Of a stretch of 64,000 nt of DNA, positions 50,494-62,298 are shown piece by piece (the stretch's first letter is position 1; each line of letters opens with the position of its first letter). Source of the DNA: Brevundimonas aurantiaca (lineage in GTDB: Bacteria > Pseudomonadota > Alphaproteobacteria > Caulobacterales > Caulobacteraceae); the NCBI RefSeq assembly GCF_014199955.1, contig NZ_JACHOQ010000002.1:496001-560000 (forward strand). The letters are read 5' to 3'. The position numbers and the translations under genes were made by a program. The notes beneath the pieces are model-generated. The model was given only the letters and a program-made list of their open reading frames with translations. It searched no databases and was not told where the DNA came from.

Positions 50494-51657
50494 ATGCAGC
50501 GCCTGTCGATACAAATGACCGCCGCCCTGTGCGTCGCGGCCGTTGGAATGTCCGGCTGTGTCGGCGCCCATTACGATCCGGCGACCGGGCTTTACGCCCG
50601 CACCCTGGGGGGCGCGCCGGCGACACCGAACCCGACGCCCTACACTCAATCGCTGGAGTGCCTTGCACGGGCGGCGCGCGCCCAGAGCCTGCGCGGGCCG
50701 ACCTTGGCCGTGGGGGCCATTTCGGACCTGACCGGCAAGAACGACTGGGACACTGGACGAAAAGTCAGCCAGGGCGCCGCGCTTTTCGCCATGACCGCCT
50801 TGGGCAGGGCCGGACTGCCGGTGGTCGAACGCTATGACCGCTCCGTGTCCGACATCGAGCTGGCCTACGCCCAGACGGGGGCTCTGTCCGGGGCCCTGAT
50901 CGGCGAAACGCCGCCTGCCGCGACGATCGCGCCCCGGACGCCGTCGGAACCGGACCCCGAGGTGGTCTCGACCGTCGTTCCGGCCGATGCGACGGCTCTT
51001 GCCCCCCGACCGGTCCTGGCCGGTCAGATCGCGGGTTCGCGCTACTATATCGTCGGCGGCGTCACCGAGCTGAACTACAACATCCGATCTTCGGGCGTCG
51101 ACGCCGCCGGGGGCGAGGTGGACAGCCAGGGCGCCAAGGGCAGTTTCCGCAACAGCGCCTTTGTGATGAATATCGCCATCGACCTGCGCCTGGTGGATTC
51201 CGTCAGCCAACAGGTCGCGGCCGTCGCCTCCTATCAGAAGCAGTTGATCGGCCGAGAGATCAAGGCCGGCGTCTTCGACTTTCTGGACGGCAACGTCTTC
51301 GACATATCGGGGGGCGCCAGCCAGTTGGAGCCGATGCAGCTGGGGATCCGCACCCTGGTGGAACGCGGCGTATTCGACCTGGCCAGCCACCTCTATGGAT
51401 TGGACCGGTCCGCCTGCCTGCCCGACGGACTGGAGAGCGAAGACGGGGTCACTCCTCTGCTTCCCCTGGGTCCGCATCACTTCCTCATGGCCGAAGACGC
51501 GGCGCCCCGGATCGCCCGTGCGGTAGAGCCTGAAATCGAGCGACGCCTTGAGGCGGCGACGCCCATTCCCCTCCCCGTCCAGACGGCGTCAAATCGATCG
51601 GTTCAAGCCCATCCGGGGCCGGTGATCGAGCCCGGCGCCTGGCGCGTCCGGCGCTGA
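50494..51657 (+). CDS. hfaB: CsgG/HfaB-family lipoprotein with C-terminal extension
   Basis: A 387-residue lipoprotein with lipobox MSGC near residue 22. The CsgG core matches its neighbour (PTLAVGAISDLTGKNDWDTG, GAALFAMTALGRAGLPVVERYDRSVSDIEL, IVGGVTELNYNIRSSG, AIDLRLVD, QLEPMQLGIRTLVERGVFDL). It keeps KAGVFDFLDGNVFD, close to the CsgG pore region. An insertion at about 135-170 and a ~75-residue C-terminal tail (ending GAWRVRR) are not in the paralog. It follows the first CsgG gene by 42 bases and is convergent with phoB, 7 bases apart. Confidence 0.85.
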   Translation: MQRLSIQMTAALCVAAVGMSGCVGAHYDPATGLYARTLGGAPATPNPTPYTQSLECLARAARAQSLRGPTLAVGAISDLTGKNDWDTGRKVSQGAALFAMTALGRAGLPVVERYDRSVSDIELAYAQTGALSGALIGETPPAATIAPRTPSEPDPEVVSTVVPADATALAPRPVLAGQIAGSRYYIVGGVTELNYNIRSSGVDAAGGEVDSQGAKGSFRNSAFVMNIAIDLRLVDSVSQQVAAVASYQKQLIGREIKAGVFDFLDGNVFDISGGASQLEPMQLGIRTLVERGVFDLASHLYGLDRSACLPDGLESEDGVTPLLPLGPHHFLMAEDAAPRIARAVEPEIERRLEAATPIPLPVQTASNRSVQAHPGPVIEPGAWRVRR

Positions 51658-51664
51658 GGGCTGA

Positions 51665-52357
51665 TCAGCCTTCCAGATCCAGCGAATAGCCGGCTGAGCG
51701 GACCGTGCGGATCGGATTGGCGCTGTCGTCGCCGATGGCCAGGGCCTTGCGCAGACGGCCCACGTGGACGTCCACTGTGCGCGCCTCGACATAGACGTCC
51801 GACCCCCACACGGCGTCCAGCAGCTGCTCGCGGCTGAAGACCCGGCCCGGATGCTGCATGAAGTGATCCAGCAGGCGGAACTCGGTCGGCCCCAGATGGA
51901 CTTCCTGCCCAGACCGCTTCACCCGATGGGAGACGCGGTCGATGATGATGTCGCCGTGGTTCAGGCGGTCGTCGGCAAGACCCGGACGGATGCGGCGCAA
52001 GACGGCGCGGATGCGGGCGATCAGCTCGACCATCGAGAAGGGCTTGGTCAGATAGTCGTCGGCGCCGGTATCCAGCCCCCGCACCCTATCGCTTTCCTCG
52101 CCGCGAGCCGTCAGCATGATGATGGGCAGGTTGCGCGTCTCGGCCTTGCCCCGGATGCGACGGCAGACCTCGATGCCCGACAGCTTGGGCAGCATCCAGT
52201 CCAGCAGAACGAGATCGGGCTGGCGCTCGTCGATCTGGAGCATCCCCTCCTCGCCGTCGGCGGCGACGGTGACGTCGTAGCCTTCCTTTTCAAGGTTGTA
52301 CTGAAGCAGGGTCGCCAGCGCGTCCTCGTCTTCCATCACAAGGATATAGGGCTGCAC
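51665..52357 (-). CDS. phoB: Phosphate regulon response regulator PhoB
   Basis: A 230-residue OmpR-family regulator activates Pho genes in phosphate limitation. The receiver domain has phospho-acceptor Asp in LVLLDWMLP (near residue 53) and LPIIMLTARG. The C-terminal winged helix has LGPTEFRLLDHFMQHPGRVFSREQLLDAVWG and ARTVDVHVGRLRKAL. The start is GTG 52357. It is the last gene of phoR-pstCAB-phoU-phoB and lies 20 bases after phoU. Confidence 0.96.
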   Translation of the reverse strand: MQPYILVMEDEDALATLLQYNLEKEGYDVTVAADGEEGMLQIDERQPDLVLLDWMLPKLSGIEVCRRIRGKAETRNLPIIMLTARGEESDRVRGLDTGADDYLTKPFSMVELIARIRAVLRRIRPGLADDRLNHGDIIIDRVSHRVKRSGQEVHLGPTEFRLLDHFMQHPGRVFSREQLLDAVWGSDVYVEARTVDVHVGRLRKALAIGDDSANPIRTVRSAGYSLDLEG

Positions 52358-52377
52358 GTCGGGTCTCCGGTCTCGGG

Positions 52378-53103
52378 TCAGTGCGTCGAAAGGTTCGGCG
52401 TCGGATCGGAATCTTCGGCCGTGGGTTGGGCGCGCGGGCGTTCGCCCACGATGTCTTCGCCGGTGATTTCGTAGTGCACGGTCTCGGCGATATTGGTCGC
52501 GTGGTCGCCGATCCGCTCCAGGTTTTTGGCCATGAAGAGCAGATGGGTGCAGGCCCCGATCGTGCGCGGGTCGCCCATCATATAGGTGAGCAGTTCGCGG
52601 AACAGGGCGTTGTAATGCTCATCGACCTCGTCGTCGGTCTGCCAGACGGCGACGGCGCGATCCAGCTCCGAGGCCGTATAGGCGTCCAGCACGTCCCGCA
52701 GCCGGGTCGAGACCAGCCGCCCCATCCGCTCGATCGACCGGGTCAGGGGTTGCATGGGCTCCCCCTCGGCCAGGATCAGGGCGCGCTTGGCGATGTTCTT
52801 GGCTAGGTCGCCGGTGCGTTCCAGGTCGGTGGCGATCTTCATGGCGCCCAGGGTGCGGCGCAGGTCGCTGGCGACCGGCTGGCGCAGGGCGATCAGGCGA
52901 ATGGCCTTCTTTTCGATATCACGGTGGAGGGCATCGAGCTTGAGGTCCCGCTCGACCACGGCGCGGGCCAGGGCGATGTCGCGCCGGGCGACAGAGTCGA
53001 TCGCGTCTGCGACCTGGGCCTCGGCGAGACCGCCCATGCGGGCGATCTCGGCCGTGATCTGATTCAGCTCGTCGCCGTAAGCCTTGACCGTGTGCTGGTT
53101 CAT
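52378..53103 (-). CDS. phoU: Phosphate signalling protein PhoU
   Basis: A 241-residue helical metal-binding protein links the Pst transporter to PhoR and represses the Pho response when phosphate is plentiful. The two PhoU repeats each carry the metal motif with ARRDIALARAVVERDLKLDAL and TDLERTGDLAKNIAKRAL in the first, and AKNLERIGDHATNIAETVHY in the second. The ATG shares one base with the pstB stop (TAATG). Confidence 0.95.
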   Translation of the reverse strand: MNQHTVKAYGDELNQITAEIARMGGLAEAQVADAIDSVARRDIALARAVVERDLKLDALHRDIEKKAIRLIALRQPVASDLRRTLGAMKIATDLERTGDLAKNIAKRALILAEGEPMQPLTRSIERMGRLVSTRLRDVLDAYTASELDRAVAVWQTDDEVDEHYNALFRELLTYMMGDPRTIGACTHLLFMAKNLERIGDHATNIAETVHYEITGEDIVGERPRAQPTAEDSDPTPNLSTH

Positions 53104-54065
53104 TAGCCGAAGCGTCCCGTGATGTAGTCCAGGGTGCGCCGCTCGCGCGGATTCTGGAAGATGTCTTCGGTGTCGCCGGTCTCGACCAAACGCCCCATGT
53201 GGAAGAAGGCCGTGCGTTGCGACACCCGGGCAGCCTGGGCCATGGAGTGGGTGACGATGACGATGCAGAACCGCTCGCGCAGTTCGTCGATCAGCTCTTC
53301 GATCCGGGCGGTGGCGATGGGATCAAGCGCCGAGCAGGGCTCGTCCATCAGGATCACTTCGGGGTTCACGGCGATGGCGCGGGCGATCACCAGACGCTGC
53401 TGCTGGCCGCCCGACAGGCCCATGGCCGAGGACTGAAGGCGATCGGCGACTTCATCCCAAAGGCCCGCGCGTTTCAGGGCGCTTTCGACCACGCCGTCCA
53501 TCTCGGACTTCGCCGAGACCAGGCCGTGGATCTTGGGGCCGTAGGCGACGTTTTCGTAGATCGATTTGGGGAAGGGGTTCGGACGCTGGAACACCATGCC
53601 GACCCGCGCGCGCAGCAGGACCGGGTCGATGGAGCGGTCGTTGATGTCTTCGCCGTCCATGGCGATCCGCCCCGTGACCTTGGCCCCGGAGATGGTGTCG
53701 TTCATGCGGTTCATGGTCCGCAGGAAGGTCGACTTGCCGCAGCCAGAAGGACCGATCAGGGCCGTGACCGTCTTGTCCGGTATGTCCAGCGACACCTCAA
53801 AGAGGGCCTGTTTGCCCTCGTAGAAGACCGAAACGTCGCGCGCGGCGATCTTGATCGGGCCGGTGGGCGGCGTAGCCACGACCGTCTGGTCCGCTTGGCG
53901 CGAAGATTCGGCGGCGGCCTCGATCCGGTCCGCGTCGCCAGCCGTTTCGGACGCTTCGCTCACGGCCGCAGGCAGAACCTGACCGCCCATGCGCACGGCG
54001 TGGGTCGGATCGGCCGTCCCGGCGCCGGTCTGGTCTTCAGCAGAACGGAAGATGCGAGTTTTCAT
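53103..54065 (-). CDS. pstB: Phosphate ABC transporter ATP-binding protein PstB
   Basis: A 320-residue ATPase energises high-affinity phosphate uptake. Walker [31 protein letters not shown] (PstB-specific), signature [15 protein letters not shown], Walker [14 protein letters not shown] and H-loop VTHSM. It ends [12 protein letters not shown] as usual. The first ~60 residues are an Ala/Glu/Thr-rich extension absent from the ~255-residue standard PstB, so translation may start later, although ATG 54065 sits 4 bases after the pstA stop. Confidence 0.96.
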   Translation of the reverse strand: MKTRIFRSAEDQTGAGTADPTHAVRMGGQVLPAAVSEASETAGDADRIEAAAESSRQADQTVVATPPTGPIKIAARDVSVFYEGKQALFEVSLDIPDKTVTALIGPSGCGKSTFLRTMNRMNDTISGAKVTGRIAMDGEDINDRSIDPVLLRARVGMVFQRPNPFPKSIYENVAYGPKIHGLVSAKSEMDGVVESALKRAGLWDEVADRLQSSAMGLSGGQQQRLVIARAIAVNPEVILMDEPCSALDPIATARIEELIDELRERFCIVIVTHSMAQAARVSQRTAFFHMGRLVETGDTEDIFQNPRERRTLDYITGRFG

Positions 54066-54069
54066 GCTC

Positions 54070-55374
54070 TTACCACCGGCGCTCGAAGCGCCGCCTCAAG
54101 ATGATAGCCGCCGCGTTCATGATGATCATGAAGACGAGCAGAACGATGATCGCCGCAGCCGTGCGTTCGTGGAAGGCGCGTTCAGAGGCGTTTTCCCAAA
54201 TGTAGATCAGCGACGGCAGGGCGCCGACCGGCTGGTCGATGGCGTGCGGCACGCCCGGCACGAAGCTGACCATGCCGATCAGCAGCAGGGGCGCGGTTTC
54301 GCCCAGGGCGTGGGCCATGGAGATGATGGCGCCGGTCATCACGCCCGGCATGGCCAGGGGCAGAACGTGGCTGAACACCGTCTGGGTGCGCGAGGCGCCC
54401 ATGGCCAGGGCCGCCTCCCGGATCGAGGGCGGCACCGCCTTCAGCGAGGACCGGGTGGCGATGACCAGGGTCGGCAGGGCCATCAGAGCCAGGACCAGGC
54501 CGCCGACCAGGGGACTGGCGCGCGGCAGGTGCATCCAGTTGATGAACAGCGCCAGGCCCAACAGGCCGTAGACGATCGAGGGCACGGCTGCGAGGTTGTT
54601 GATATTGACCTCGATGATGTCGGTCAGCCTGTTCTTGGGCGCGAACTCCTCCAACCAGACCGCTGCGCCGACGCCCAGCGGAATGGCGATCAGGGCGGTG
54701 ACCATCAGCATCAGGGCCGAACCCACCACCGCGCCCAGCACGCCCGCCAGTTCCGGCTGGGTCGAGTCGCCGTTGGTGAACAGGGCGGTGTTGAAGTGCG
54801 CCCCCACCACCCCCTCGGCCTGCATCCGCTCCAACCAGGCGATCTGCCGATCCGTCAGACGGCGCTGGTCTTCAGGGGTCGATTTCGAAATCTCGCCTTT
54901 CAGATACAGGTCCGCATCGTCCGATAGGGGCGCGGCCAGGGGCACGGTCTCGCCGATGACGTCCGGGCGTTTGGCGACTAGGTCGGCGGCGACGAACTTC
55001 AGCTCGGACGAGAACAGGCCGCGCATTTCGGCCGAGGCGCGACCGGCAGCGTCGTCCTGAACGCCCCAGCGCGCCAGCTGCTGCTCGGCGGCCAATTGCT
55101 CGAAGTTGGACCCTTGAGGATAGGCCCGATCCACGCGGGCCGGGTCCATATAGACCGGGACGGTCACCGTATGGGAGTAGAAGGCGGTGTGCCCCTGCTC
55201 CACGATCCGCACCAGAAGGATGGCCAGGAACAGGACGGCGGCGGCGATGGCCAGACGGCCATACCATTTGAACCGCGCCTCCTTGGCGTGGCGTCGTTTC
55301 AGCCCGGCGCGCAGTCGGTCCAGCCGCGTCCTGTCGGTCGCGCCGGCGAGGCGATCGGAGGTCGCGTCAGTCAT
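54070..55374 (-). CDS. pstA: Phosphate ABC transporter permease PstA (with DUF3333-like N-terminus)
   Basis: A 434-residue inner-membrane permease. The N-terminal ~200 residues (one helix then a periplasmic domain) correspond to the alphaproteobacterial DUF3333 extension. The C-terminal ~230 residues are the usual PstA with six helices and the EAA-type loop [26 protein letters not shown]. The ATG overlaps the pstC stop by 8 bases. It partners PstC. Confidence 0.94.
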   Translation of the reverse strand: MTDATSDRLAGATDRTRLDRLRAGLKRRHAKEARFKWYGRLAIAAAVLFLAILLVRIVEQGHTAFYSHTVTVPVYMDPARVDRAYPQGSNFEQLAAEQQLARWGVQDDAAGRASAEMRGLFSSELKFVAADLVAKRPDVIGETVPLAAPLSDDADLYLKGEISKSTPEDQRRLTDRQIAWLERMQAEGVVGAHFNTALFTNGDSTQPELAGVLGAVVGSALMLMVTALIAIPLGVGAAVWLEEFAPKNRLTDIIEVNINNLAAVPSIVYGLLGLALFINWMHLPRASPLVGGLVLALMALPTLVIATRSSLKAVPPSIREAALAMGASRTQTVFSHVLPLAMPGVMTGAIISMAHALGETAPLLLIGMVSFVPGVPHAIDQPVGALPSLIYIWENASERAFHERTAAAIIVLLVFMIIMNAAAIILRRRFERRW

Positions 55375-56797
55375 ATTGTTCCCGATAGGTCTGCACGATG
55401 CGGTGGGCGACGATGTTGAGCACCAGGGTCGCCATGAACAGGGTCAACCCCAGGCCGAAGGCCGACAGGGTCTTGGCGCTGTTGAACTCCTGGTCGCCGG
55501 TCAGCAGCGTGACGATCTGGACCGTGACGGTGGTCACCGTGTCCAGCGGATTGAAGGTCAGGTTGGCCGCAAGGCCCGCCGCCATGGTCACGATCATGGT
55601 CTCGCCGATCGCGCGCGACATGGCCAGCAGCAGGGCGCCGGCGATGCCCGGCAGGGCGGCCGGCAGAAGAACCCGCTTCACCGTCTCCGACTTGGTGGCG
55701 CCCATGGCGAAGGAGCCGTCGCGCAGGGTCTGGGGCACGGCGTTCAGAATGTCGTCCGACAGGGAGGAGACGAAGGGGATCAGCATGATCCCCATCACAG
55801 CGCCGGCCGTCAGGGCCATCTGGTTCTGCACCAGGGCCAGATAATGACCGAGGCCGTCCAGCGGTCCGCCGATCAGAAACAGCCCGATTTCATTGAAGAA
55901 GACCCGCAGGAGCGGCCCCACGGTCAGGGCGGCGAAGAAGCCGTAGACCACCGTCGGCACCCCGGCCAGAATCTCCAGCAGCGGCTTGACCACCGCCCGC
56001 GTGCCGCGCCCGGCGTATTCCGACAGATAGATCGCCGACAGAAGTCCGATCGGCGCGGCCACGCACATGGCGATCGCCATGATCAGCAGGGTGCCCGCGA
56101 ACAGGGGCACGGCGCCGAAGGCCCCGGTCGATCCCACCTGGTCGGCGCGGATGGCGATCTGGGGGCTCCACTGGGTTCCGAACAGGAAGTCGAAGATCGG
56201 GACCCGCTGGAAAAAGCGGAAGGAGTCGAAGGCCAGGGAGGCGATGATGCCGATCGTCGTCAGAACGGCGATGGCGGAACAGACGAACAGGGCGCCGTAC
56301 ACCCAGCCTTCCACCCGGTTGCGGGCGCGTATCTGGGGACGGATTTGGGTCATGGCGAACAGACCGCCCAGGACGGCGGCCAGGACGGCGGCCAGTCCCC
56401 CGCCCCACTTCAAGGTGCGCTCGATACTGACCATGCGGCGCGCTTCGACCGGGAGCTGCTCGGCCAGGGGCCGTTCCCAGATCTGAAGGGCGGGCTCGCC
56501 GCGACCGAGGCGATGGGCGTCGGCGAAGAAAGCGTCGCGACGGAACGGATCCAGGGCGGCCACCTCCGGCGGCGTGTCCACTGCGGTCAGCTGCCGCTCC
56601 AGGGGCGCCGAGAACAGACTCATCAGCACCAGAACCAGCAGGGCCGGCGCGGCGACCCAGATCAGGGCGTAGGCGCCATGCTGTCCGGGTCGCGAATGCG
56701 GCTTGGCCCCGACGGCGCGGCGGACGGCCAGGGCGCGACCGCCCAGATAGGCGGCGACGCTGAGCGCGACGAGGATCAGTAGGTAAATCCAGATCAT
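55367..56797 (-). CDS. pstC: Phosphate ABC transporter permease PstC
   Basis: A 476-residue inner-membrane permease, longer than the ~320-residue enterobacterial form because of an N-terminal extension of two or more helices. The permease core has FFAALTVGPLLRV, a conserved EYAGRG before it, and the EAA-type loop RDGSFAMGATKSETVKRVLLPAALPGIAG. It is the first pst gene, directly after a Pho box, and phoR is upstream on the same strand. Confidence 0.94.
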   Translation of the reverse strand: MIWIYLLILVALSVAAYLGGRALAVRRAVGAKPHSRPGQHGAYALIWVAAPALLVLVLMSLFSAPLERQLTAVDTPPEVAALDPFRRDAFFADAHRLGRGEPALQIWERPLAEQLPVEARRMVSIERTLKWGGGLAAVLAAVLGGLFAMTQIRPQIRARNRVEGWVYGALFVCSAIAVLTTIGIIASLAFDSFRFFQRVPIFDFLFGTQWSPQIAIRADQVGSTGAFGAVPLFAGTLLIMAIAMCVAAPIGLLSAIYLSEYAGRGTRAVVKPLLEILAGVPTVVYGFFAALTVGPLLRVFFNEIGLFLIGGPLDGLGHYLALVQNQMALTAGAVMGIMLIPFVSSLSDDILNAVPQTLRDGSFAMGATKSETVKRVLLPAALPGIAGALLLAMSRAIGETMIVTMAAGLAANLTFNPLDTVTTVTVQIVTLLTGDQEFNSAKTLSAFGLGLTLFMATLVLNIVAHRIVQTYREQYD

Positions 56798-56901
56798 TCC
56801 GGGTCCGAGGCGGTCAGGCGCGAATCGAAAGAAGGCCGGCGATCCGGCGGCTACGCGGCGCGACTACTGCCCGCGAATGGTCAGCGGAATAAGACGACTT
56901 G

Positions 56902-56919
56902 ATGACAGTTCCATAACAG
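56902..56919 (-). promoter_or_regulatory. Pho box upstream of pstC
   Basis: On the minus strand CTGTTATGGAACTGTCAT has two 7-bp half-sites (CTGTTAT and CTGTCAT) with a 4-bp spacer, the canonical Pho box layout. It lies about 105 bases before the pstC ATG, with a TATTCC segment about ten bases further downstream as possible -10 element. PhoB~P activation of pstCAB-phoU-phoB follows from this. Confidence 0.88.
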
Positions 56920-56941
56920 CGCAGGCGGCGCGGCGCGGCGA

Positions 56942-58354
56942 TCAGGAGGCGGCGCGAACATCCCGCCGTTCGACCACCATGGGGAACCAGGCGGTAAAGG
57001 CGGCGCCCAGACCCGGTGCGCTCTCCACCACCAGACCGCCCTCGTGGCGATTGACGATGTGTTTGACGATGGCCAGACCCAGTCCGGTGCCCTGGCGCTC
57101 GCCGCTCTTTTGACCTTCGACCCGATAGAATCGCTCGGTCAGTCGCGGCAGGTGCTCGCGCGCCATGCCCGGCCCATGATCGCGCACGGTGACGGCTGCA
57201 TAGAGGACGCCCGCAGCCCGGTCCGGCGTGACCAGCGGCAACCGCGTCGCGCCCGGCATGCGGGACGACCAGGCCTCATCGAACGACAGGTCCGAGCGCA
57301 CCGAAATCTCCACTGTGCCCCCGGCGGGTGAATATTTGACGGCGTTGTCCAGCAGATTCTGGACGACCTGGAGGATTTCGTCGCGGTCGCCGTTTATGGA
57401 GGCGCGTGTCTCCCCGCGGTCCAGGGCCACGACGATCTGTTTGGCCTGGGTCAGAATGCTGACGGCGTCGACCACGTCGGCCGCTGCGCGATCCAGATCG
57501 ACCCGGCCTGACGGCGGGATGTGTTCATTCAGCTCGATCCGGCTGAGCGACAGAAGGTCGGCGACCAGACGTCCCATGCGATCCGCCTGGGCCGACATGA
57601 TGTCCAGGAATCGGTCGCGCGCTGCGGCGTCGTCGCGCGCGTGACCTTTCAGGGTTTCAATGAAGCCGCTGAGCGAGGCGAGCGGCGTGCGCAGTTCGTG
57701 GCTGGCGTTGGCCAGGAAGTCGACGCGCATCATCTCGGTGCGGCGCGCGGCGGTCTCATCGCGCAGGACGACCAGGGCCAGGGGATCGCGCCCCTCCCCC
57801 GCCTCGGTGGACAATGGCCGGGTCCAGGCGCGCCAACGCCGGTCCCGCTGCCCGCCGGTGGTGTAGTCTGTCGTGCGCGAGACGTCGCCGAAGAGGGCTT
57901 CGTCCACAGCTTCCAGCACCCCCGGCTCACGGATCACCTGGACCAGCAGCGCGCCCTGACGATGGATCCGCAACAGGTCGCGCGCGGCCTTGTTCGCCAT
58001 CACGATGCGCCGACCGGCGATGTCGTCCGGCTCGCCGCCGCTGACGATCAGAACAGGATCGTCCAGGCTTTCGAACACCCTGTCGAGCAGGTCGGCGGTG
58101 ACGGGATCGGTCGGCCCGTCCGCCGGCGCGCCCTCCGGCGTCGGCGTCGGCGCCGGCGCCGGCGACTGGGCGTTCAGCAGCCAGGCCGATCCGGCCACCA
58201 CCACCGCCCCGCCGACCAGCCATCCGGCGATTTGAGGATGGACGAAGGCGAGACCCAGTAGAACGCCCACCGCGATCGCGATGCTGATGCCGACCGTCCA
58301 GAGTCGAGACGTCGAGGTCGGCGCCACCGGCGAAGGCGAGGAATCATAGGACAT
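56942..58354 (-). CDS. phoR: Phosphate regulon sensor kinase PhoR
   Basis: A 470-residue membrane histidine kinase. Two transmembrane helices near residues 20-60 have almost no periplasmic loop, typical of PhoR. A PAS domain follows (about 88-200), then HisKA with NASHELRTPLASLSGFIETL (acceptor His near 220), then HATPase with NLLDNAVKYSP, VRDHGPGM and GTGLGLAIVKHIV. It leads the pst-pho block and presumably senses phosphate through Pst/PhoU. Confidence 0.94.
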   Translation of the reverse strand: MSYDSSPSPVAPTSTSRLWTVGISIAIAVGVLLGLAFVHPQIAGWLVGGAVVVAGSAWLLNAQSPAPAPTPTPEGAPADGPTDPVTADLLDRVFESLDDPVLIVSGGEPDDIAGRRIVMANKAARDLLRIHRQGALLVQVIREPGVLEAVDEALFGDVSRTTDYTTGGQRDRRWRAWTRPLSTEAGEGRDPLALVVLRDETAARRTEMMRVDFLANASHELRTPLASLSGFIETLKGHARDDAAARDRFLDIMSAQADRMGRLVADLLSLSRIELNEHIPPSGRVDLDRAAADVVDAVSILTQAKQIVVALDRGETRASINGDRDEILQVVQNLLDNAVKYSPAGGTVEISVRSDLSFDEAWSSRMPGATRLPLVTPDRAAGVLYAAVTVRDHGPGMAREHLPRLTERFYRVEGQKSGERQGTGLGLAIVKHIVNRHEGGLVVESAPGLGAAFTAWFPMVVERRDVRAAS

Positions 58355-58506
58355 GGGCGGCGCGAGACTCGCTCGAACGGTTGGGGAAATCCCATCCTTG
58401 CACGGATTTTGTGACGCCGCGCCGACAGGACCGGCGATTTTTCCAAGCCTGACCGCACGGTTTGTTTAGGAGTTTTAGGCAGGCTGTCGCCAAAGGGGGA
58501 ACTTCC

Positions 58507-60792
<2,286 letters not shown>

Positions 60793-60944
60793 TTCCGCTG
60801 AGCGGTCGCCGATCCGGTCTCAGGCGGTTGCACATCCGTCATGATGCGTGTAATAGCCCGCGCTCTTGAATTCGAGGGTTCATGACCCCCGCCGCGCGGG
60901 CCCAGGGTTGGCGCGGTGTTTCCGTTGTTGTTGAGGCGAGCCAG

Positions 60945-61562
60945 ATGGCCGAGATCATTCTGAACGTGGACGTCCGCGAAGGCGTCGGCACCGGTGGCGC
61001 CCGCGCCGCCCGTCGCGCCGGTTTCGTGCCGGGCGTCCTGTACGGCGGCGACAAGGCCCCCGTCGCCCTTTCGGTGAACGAGAAGGACTTCCGCAAGTCG
61101 CTCTACACCGGCAAGCTGCTGGGCCATCTGGTGACGCTGAAGTACGGCGAAGAAACCCAGCCGGTCATCGCCAAGGACGTACAGTTCGACCCGGTGTCGG
61201 ACCGTCCCCTGCACTTCGACCTGATGCGCGTCGACGAGCACGCCCCGGTCAAGATCGAAGTGCCCGTGCACTTCAAGAACGCTGACGAAGCGCCGTTCGC
61301 CCGTCAGGGCGGTTCGCTGGAAGTCGTCCGTCACGCCGTTGAAATCCTGGTCAAGGCCGACAGCATTCCGGAAGAACTTGTGGTCGATCTGGCCAAGGCG
61401 CAGATGGGCGACACCATCCGCATCTCGGACATCGCCCTGCCCAAGGGCGCCCAGCCCACCATCACCGACCGCGACTTCGTGATCGCGACCATCAAGGTCT
61501 CGTCCGCCGCCCTGTCGGCCGCCGCCGACGAAGCCGCCGAGGCCGAGACGACCGAAGGCTGA
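60945..61562 (+). CDS. rplY: 50S ribosomal protein L25 (Ctc form)
   Basis: L25 binds 5S rRNA. The 205-residue product is the long two-domain Ctc/TL5 form. GTGGARAARRAGFVPGVLYG is the 5S-binding N-terminus, PVIAKDVQFDPVSDRPLHFDLMRV ends that domain, and VPVHFKNADEAPFARQGGSLE begins the C-terminal one. It starts at ATG 60945, which fits the family MAEIILNV. A terminator separates it from pth, which is the usual neighbour. Confidence 0.95.
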   Translation: MAEIILNVDVREGVGTGGARAARRAGFVPGVLYGGDKAPVALSVNEKDFRKSLYTGKLLGHLVTLKYGEETQPVIAKDVQFDPVSDRPLHFDLMRVDEHAPVKIEVPVHFKNADEAPFARQGGSLEVVRHAVEILVKADSIPEELVVDLAKAQMGDTIRISDIALPKGAQPTITDRDFVIATIKVSSAALSAAADEAAEAETTEG

Positions 61563-61585
61563 GCCTTCGTCGCATCGCCGGAACC

Positions 61586-61618
61586 AAGCCCCGCCCGGCT
61601 CGCCGCGGCGGGGCTTTT
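61586..61618 (+). terminator. Rho-independent terminator between rplY and pth
   Basis: AAGCCCCGCC (61586-61595) and GGCGGGGCTT (61607-61616) form a 10-bp stem, followed by TTCTTT. Confidence 0.85.
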
Positions 61619-61649
61619 CTTTGGGCGACGCACACGGCATGAGGACGTC

Positions 61650-62270
61650 ATGATCATCATCGCCGGTCTGGGCAACCCAGGCGCCAAATACGAGAAGAAC
61701 CGCCACAACATCGGCTTCATGGCCGCCGACGAGATCGCGCGGCGCTGGCGGTTCGGCCCCGAGCGGGCCAAGTTTCAGTCGATCGTCAGCGAGGGTCAGG
61801 TCGAGACGGCGAACGGGCCGGTCAAGGTTCTGCTGATGAAGCCCCAGACCTATATGAACGAGAGCGGCCGGGCCGTCAGCGAGGCCGCGCGCTTCTACAA
61901 GATCAAGCCCAGCGAGATCATCGTCTTCCATGACGAGATCGACCTGGCGCCCGGTCGGTTCCGCATGAAGACCGGCGGCGGAGCAGCCGGCCAGAACGGA
62001 ATCCGCTCGCTGATCAGTCATCTGGGACCGGACTTCCGTCGCGCCCGGATGGGGATCGGCCATCCCGGCGAGAAGGAGATGGTCATGCCCCACGTCCTGG
62101 GAGACTTCCACAAGGCGGAGCAGCCCTGGCTGGACGCCCTGCTCCAGGCCTGCGCTGACGCTTTGCCCTTCGCCGTCGCCGGCGACGACGAACGCTATCA
62201 GGGCGAGGTCATGCGCCTGGCCCCGGCGCCCAAGTTCAGTCCCCGCCAAGCGGCGCGCGGCGAACTGTAG
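61650..62270 (+). CDS. pth: Peptidyl-tRNA hydrolase
   Basis: Pth frees tRNA from drop-off peptidyl-tRNA and is essential. The 206-residue product has IAGLGNPGAKYEKNRHNIGFMAAD with the catalytic His, PQTYMNESGRAV, IVFHDEIDLAPGRFRMKTGGGAAGQNGIRSLISHLG, and GIGHPGEK. ATG 61650 is the family start, with GAGGACG upstream. Confidence 0.97.
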   Translation: MIIIAGLGNPGAKYEKNRHNIGFMAADEIARRWRFGPERAKFQSIVSEGQVETANGPVKVLLMKPQTYMNESGRAVSEAARFYKIKPSEIIVFHDEIDLAPGRFRMKTGGGAAGQNGIRSLISHLGPDFRRARMGIGHPGEKEMVMPHVLGDFHKAEQPWLDALLQACADALPFAVAGDDERYQGEVMRLAPAPKFSPRQAARGEL

Positions 62271-62298
62271 CCTGTACGCCCTTGGCGAAACGCCGTAG

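Noticed and set aside
55187..56782. 531-codon plus-strand open frame, Gln/Gly/Arg-rich
   Set aside because: It lies antisense to pstA and pstC and shows no family motif.
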